A stretch of 10,568 bases of DNA. Source: an uncultured Bacteroidota bacterium (GTDB taxonomy: Bacteria > Bacteroidota > Bacteroidia > B-17B0 > Aurantibacillaceae). The notes beneath the pieces were generated by a model that was not told where the DNA came from, searched no databases, and was given only the letters and a program-made list of their open reading frames with translations. The DNA lies in NCBI GenBank assembly GCA_903923915.1, contig CAIXZI010000096.1, positions 1-10,568 on the forward strand. Direction: 5' to 3'. Positions 8,208-10,568 of this stretch are shown one piece after another (positions within the stretch are counted from its first letter, which is position 1; each line of letters starts with the position of its first letter). The position numbers and the translations under genes were made by a program.

Positions 8208-8233
8208 AAAAAAGCCCTACTAATAGGGCTTTT
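8208..8233. terminator. bidirectional intrinsic terminator
   Basis: AAAAGCCCTA (8210-8219) and TAGGGCTTTT (8224-8233) form a perfect 10-bp stem with a CTAA loop. The plus-strand transcript gets a run of four T, and the minus-strand transcript a run of six T (8208-8213). The hairpin sits between the convergent DUF4476 gene (stop at 8201) and the YceI-like gene (stop at 8257), so it should terminate both. Confidence 0.9.
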
Positions 8234-8256
8234 AAAAAAAATTAAGTTTAAAGAAA

Positions 8257-8805
8257 TTATTTTTTTACGTAAGGTTCTAACACCGTGGTAATATCCACAT
8301 CAATTTCTTCGGCAATTTCTTTTACATATAAAGAAGGTACTTTAATTTTATAATCGGCCGGTTTAACTTTAAATTTAGAAACTATAGTAACTTCTTTTCC
8401 TTTAACGGTTAATGTACCCGAAGTCGTAATTTGATTAGTAGTGCCGTGCATTTCCATGCTTCCTGTACAAGTTACTTTGTATTCGCCATCTTTAGCATAA
8501 TCAACTTTTTCATTTATTTTGCCTTTAAAGGTAGCATAAGGAAATTTTTCTGACTCCATATAGTTTTCATTAAAATGCTCTTCCATAAAAGAAGATTCAA
8601 ATTTAAAAGAAGTGTTTTGTATGCGCATTTGAAAATTGCCGGAAGCTGCATCTAATACAGGCTTTGCTGTGTTACTTTTGGCTTCTATATCTTTCATAGA
8701 TGTTTTAGAAAAGAAGTGTGTTACGCAGGTTTTACCCATGTATATTTGCGCCTGCATGATGTTTGTTATTGCAACACTTGCTGCTACTAAAAATATTTTT
8801 TTCAT
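8257..8805 (-). CDS. YceI-like secreted protein (lipocalin-like fold)
   Basis: Exported protein of 182 residues with signal peptide MKKIFLVAASVAITNIMQAQ, likely cleaved after residue 20. The mature part fits the YceI-like beta-barrel family, whose characterised members bind isoprenoids such as polyprenyl quinones in a hydrophobic cavity. The hallmark segment is at about 75-95 (EEHFNENYMESEKFPYATFKG region), followed by the CTGSMEMHGTT and TLTVKGKEV strands at 113-130. The ligand and physiological role here are unknown. It is the last gene of the minus-strand group after the histidine kinase and the Rieske lipoprotein, 89 bp beyond the latter. It has its own TACTTTTG promoter element and shares an upstream motif with the Rieske gene. 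Transcription should stop at the hairpin at 8208-8233. Family assignment is confident from sequence pattern; function is inference. Confidence 0.88.
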   Translation of the reverse strand: MKKIFLVAASVAITNIMQAQIYMGKTCVTHFFSKTSMKDIEAKSNTAKPVLDAASGNFQMRIQNTSFKFESSFMEEHFNENYMESEKFPYATFKGKINEKVDYAKDGEYKVTCTGSMEMHGTTNQITTSGTLTVKGKEVTIVSKFKVKPADYKIKVPSLYVKEIAEEIDVDITTVLEPYVKK

Positions 8806-8832
8806 ATAAATGTTATTTGTTTAATTATAGAA

Positions 8833-8840
8833 CAAAAGTA
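8833..8840 (-). promoter_or_regulatory. Bacteroidota -7 promoter element for the YceI-like gene
   Basis: The minus strand reads TACTTTTG, a full TAnnTTTG match, 27 bases before the ATG at 8805. The motif shared with the Rieske gene lies immediately upstream, its TTT (8859-8861) 18 bp from this element, near where a -33 element is expected. Confidence 0.5.
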
Positions 8841-8849
8841 TAGGATAAT

Positions 8850-8870
8850 TCTGTATAAAAACTGATTTTA
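8850..8870 (-). promoter_or_regulatory. candidate operator upstream of the YceI-like gene
   Basis: The minus strand reads TAAAATCAGTTT-N5-CAGA, starting 30 bases before the -7 element. The first 12 bases and the final CAGA are identical to the motif before the Rieske gene. Within it, TCAG and ACAG are spaced by 11 bp, one helical turn, as in tandem half-sites of OmpR-family response regulators. The regulator is not in the window; the assignment is inference. Confidence 0.45.
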
Positions 8871-8894
8871 TAAGGTATTGCTAATTTAATTTTT

Positions 8895-9302
8895 TTAAGA
8901 ATACACACGCAAAGAGTTTCCGGTAAGCGTGGTGTTATATTTTTGTACCGCTGTAGATGTTGGACCACTTACCGCTGCACCTGTTGAGCTAAATATGGCG
9001 CCATGTAGCGGACAAACAAATTGGTTTGACCCCGAAGAATAATTAAGTGTGCCACCTTGATGAGTACAAGTTGCCGCTACTGCAATAAAAGAACCTGAGC
9101 TAGTGCGGGCAACAACTACGCCGTTTTGCACCAAAAATCCACCGTTGGTTGCCAAATTACCTGTAGAAACGTCAATAGTAAAATTAACGCTAGATGGCCC
9201 TTGTGCAGTTTTTTTACAACTACCGGCACAAGCTGCCACAAACAAAACAGCTGCGCCTATGCCAACTTGTTCTATAAATTCTTTACGAGTTAATGTTTTC
9301 AT
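8895..9302 (-). CDS. small Rieske [2Fe-2S] lipoprotein
   Basis: Single-domain Rieske protein of 135 residues, expected to hold a [2Fe-2S] cluster on the outer face of the inner membrane or in the periplasm for electron transfer. Both ligand boxes are intact: CTHQGG with C79 and H81, and CPLHG with C97 and H100. Only these four ligands and the short fold remain; no oxygenase catalytic domain follows. The N-terminus has TRKEFI, then a hydrophobic stretch and a lipobox VAAC with C25 as the likely lipidated residue; AGSC ending at C29 is a second candidate. TRKEFI resembles a Tat motif with RK in place of RR, which would suit a cofactor-loaded protein. It lies 56 bp after the histidine kinase gene and precedes the YceI-like gene, with which it shares an upstream motif. 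The redox partner is unknown. Confidence 0.92.
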   Translation of the reverse strand: MKTLTRKEFIEQVGIGAAVLFVAACAGSCKKTAQGPSSVNFTIDVSTGNLATNGGFLVQNGVVVARTSSGSFIAVAATCTHQGGTLNYSSGSNQFVCPLHGAIFSSTGAAVSGPTSTAVQKYNTTLTGNSLRVYS

Positions 9303-9307
9303 ATAAA

Positions 9308-9315
9308 TAAAATTA
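9308..9315 (-). promoter_or_regulatory. -7-like promoter element for the Rieske gene
   Basis: The minus strand reads TAATTTTA, a 7-of-8 match to TAnnTTTG, only 5 bases before the ATG at 9302. It is considered mainly because its distance (30 bp) from the upstream shared motif is exactly that seen before the YceI-like gene. Use of this site would give a nearly leaderless mRNA. Confidence 0.3.
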
Positions 9316-9324
9316 TCTTTTTAA

Positions 9325-9345
9325 TCTGAACGTAAACTGATTTTA
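9325..9345 (-). promoter_or_regulatory. candidate operator upstream of the Rieske gene
   Basis: The minus strand reads TAAAATCAGTTT-N5-CAGA, matching the motif before the YceI-like gene at 17 or more of 21 positions. It includes a perfect TCAG-N7-TCAG direct repeat with 11-bp period. It lies in the 56-bp gap after the histidine kinase stop. Likely a transcription factor site; identity of the factor is inferred only from the neighbouring kinase. Confidence 0.45.
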
Positions 9346-9358
9346 GCATTTTATAACA

Positions 9359-10568
9359 CTATTCCTTTTTTATGTTTAATACAATAATATGAAGCCCAGC
9401 TTCGTATGTATATGAAATTTTGAAATTATAAATTTCACATATTTTTTTTACAATTGCTAATCCTAAACCTAAAGACTCTTGAGTTCCATCTTTATAAAAA
9501 CGCTCAAAAAATTTATCTGTATTTACCTTGGGCGGCAAACCAGTATTGGCAATTTTTATAAATTCTTTATTTACTTCAATATCAATTTTTCCACCACCGG
9601 TTAGGTTATGCTTAATGGCATTTTTTATCAAGTTATCAAAAAGTATTCCGGCCAGTACAGAGTTAATTTTAAAGGTAGCTGTATCATCAATTCTAAGGTT
9701 TACATCAATGTCTTTTTCCTGAATAAATTCCTCAAATAAATTAAGTCGGTTGTAAATTTTCTTACTAATATTTACATCACTCGGCAAATCAACTTGGTTG
9801 TTATCCAGCTTAGTAAGTGTAATTAAACCTTTGTTTAAATTAACTAAATTATTTACCGCATAACTTGCTTCCATTAACATTTTAGCTTGTTCAGGGCTTA
9901 GATGAGTATCTTGCAAACACATTTCTATTTTAGAATTAATAACGGCTAAAGGTGTTTGTATTTCATGTGAAGCATTTTCGGTAAACTCTTTTAAAGAGAT
10001 ATAATCACGCGAAATTTTTTCGGCCATAAGCGTAATGGCTTGATTTAGTTGTTTAAATTCTTCTGTTTTTGCAGCCGGAAATTTTAATCCAATTTGTTTA
10101 GAAATATTAAAATTGCGCAATGCCTTTAATGTAAAATAAAAAGGCGCCCATATTTTTTTGTAAATAAATGTATTTACAAATACGATCGATAAAATCATTA
10201 GGAAAGCCGAAATAGAAACCGCATTAAGTATATTATCTCCTAATGCCTCATCATTATCATAGGCTTTTACAATGGTTACTCGATAATCTTTTTCTGTAGA
10301 TGCACACTCAAACACAATCGCCTCTGTTTTAAATGCACCTTCATATTCTTCTTTTTCCTCTTCTTCTTCGTTAATTTCTTCTTTTTGCGCAACTGTTGTA
10401 AAAAAAGGCTTTCTGTTTGTTAATTGGGGTATTTCATCAATTCTAATTTCATCGCCAATATTATTTTGAATGATGGAAGGAGAAATACCTTCTTTTATTT
10501 TTGCGGTAACAGCTGCTTTTTCATTTCGCAAATGCTCTCTCGATTCTTGTTTTATTTTATTGATAATA
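9359..10568 (-). CDS. sensor histidine kinase (N-terminus beyond window)
   Basis: Membrane sensor kinase of a two-component system. The frame is open to the right edge, so about 402 C-terminal residues are visible; the first membrane helix and true start lie outside. From the first visible codon, an extracytoplasmic domain of about 110 residues contains an acidic cluster at 63-77 (EEINEEEEEKEEYEG). A membrane helix follows at about 112-135 and a HAMP-like linker. The HisKA domain has the phospho-acceptor H201 in FTENASHEIQTPL. The HATPase domain shows the N box NLIKNAIKHN, the G1 box as NTG rather than DxG, the F box FFERFYKD and the G2 box GLGLAIV (about 367-373). A TTG at 10531 is an internal leucine codon, not the start. 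Its response regulator gene is probably just upstream outside the window. The Rieske and YceI-like genes follow downstream. Confidence 0.93.
   Translation of the reverse strand, partial: IINKIKQESREHLRNEKAAVTAKIKEGISPSIIQNNIGDEIRIDEIPQLTNRKPFFTTVAQKEEINEEEEEKEEYEGAFKTEAIVFECASTEKDYRVTIVKAYDNDEALGDNILNAVSISAFLMILSIVFVNTFIYKKIWAPFYFTLKALRNFNISKQIGLKFPAAKTEEFKQLNQAITLMAEKISRDYISLKEFTENASHEIQTPLAVINSKIEMCLQDTHLSPEQAKMLMEASYAVNNLVNLNKGLITLTKLDNNQVDLPSDVNISKKIYNRLNLFEEFIQEKDIDVNLRIDDTATFKINSVLAGILFDNLIKNAIKHNLTGGGKIDIEVNKEFIKIANTGLPPKVNTDKFFERFYKDGTQESLGLGLAIVKKICEIYNFKISYTYEAGLHIIVLNIKKE

Noticed and set aside
9359..9600. NTG instead of DxG in the kinase G1 box as a sign of a dead kinase
   Set aside because: As I recall, this form is common in a large Bacteroidota kinase subfamily, and the H, N, F and G2 boxes are intact.
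10529..10531. TTG as the start of the histidine kinase
   Set aside because: The frame stays open to the window edge and continues into sequence typical of these kinases (INKIKQESREHLRNEK), and the first membrane helix would be missing.

Overview
The window looks like a low-GC chromosomal segment from a member of the Bacteroidota. Several things support this. The ParE, GuaA and histidine kinase sequences have the character of that phylum. Signal peptides end in the typical '-AQ' (DUF4476 and YceI-like genes). Shine-Dalgarno sequences are essentially absent. Matches to the Bacteroidota -7 promoter element TAnnTTTG lie just upstream of five genes. The exact class or genus cannot be fixed from the sequence alone.

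Layout, left to right. A minus-strand housekeeping block fills 1-7399. In transcription order it runs guaA (GMP synthase), a polytopic GT-C-like membrane protein, ychF (translation-associated ATPase), parE (topoisomerase IV subunit B) and rseP (site-2 protease, cut by the left edge). The gaps are 35, 86, 90 and 268 bp. Promoter-like elements before guaA, ychF and rseP suggest several transcription units rather than one strict operon. The parE-rseP gap holds a structured repeat-like element, and the ychF-parE gap holds an AT-rich tandem and inverted repeat. No gene-free stretch exceeds 300 bases.

A single plus-strand gene (7461-8201) encodes a secreted DUF4476 protein and diverges from guaA across a 61-bp gap. 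It ends at a strong hairpin terminator shared with the convergent gene on the other side.

The right third (8257-10568) is a minus-strand envelope and signalling group: a sensor histidine kinase (N-terminus beyond the window), a small Rieske [2Fe-2S] lipoprotein, and a YceI-like secreted lipocalin-fold protein. The Rieske and YceI genes share an identical 12-bp motif plus a second half-site (TCAG-N7-(T/A)CAG, 11-bp period). In both, the motif lies exactly 30 bp upstream of a -7-like element. This suggests co-regulation, possibly by the response regulator that pairs with the adjacent kinase. It is the most interesting signal here. I saw no mobile elements, CRISPR arrays, tRNA or rRNA genes, and no clearly novel defence or biosynthetic system; most of the window is ordinary core genome.
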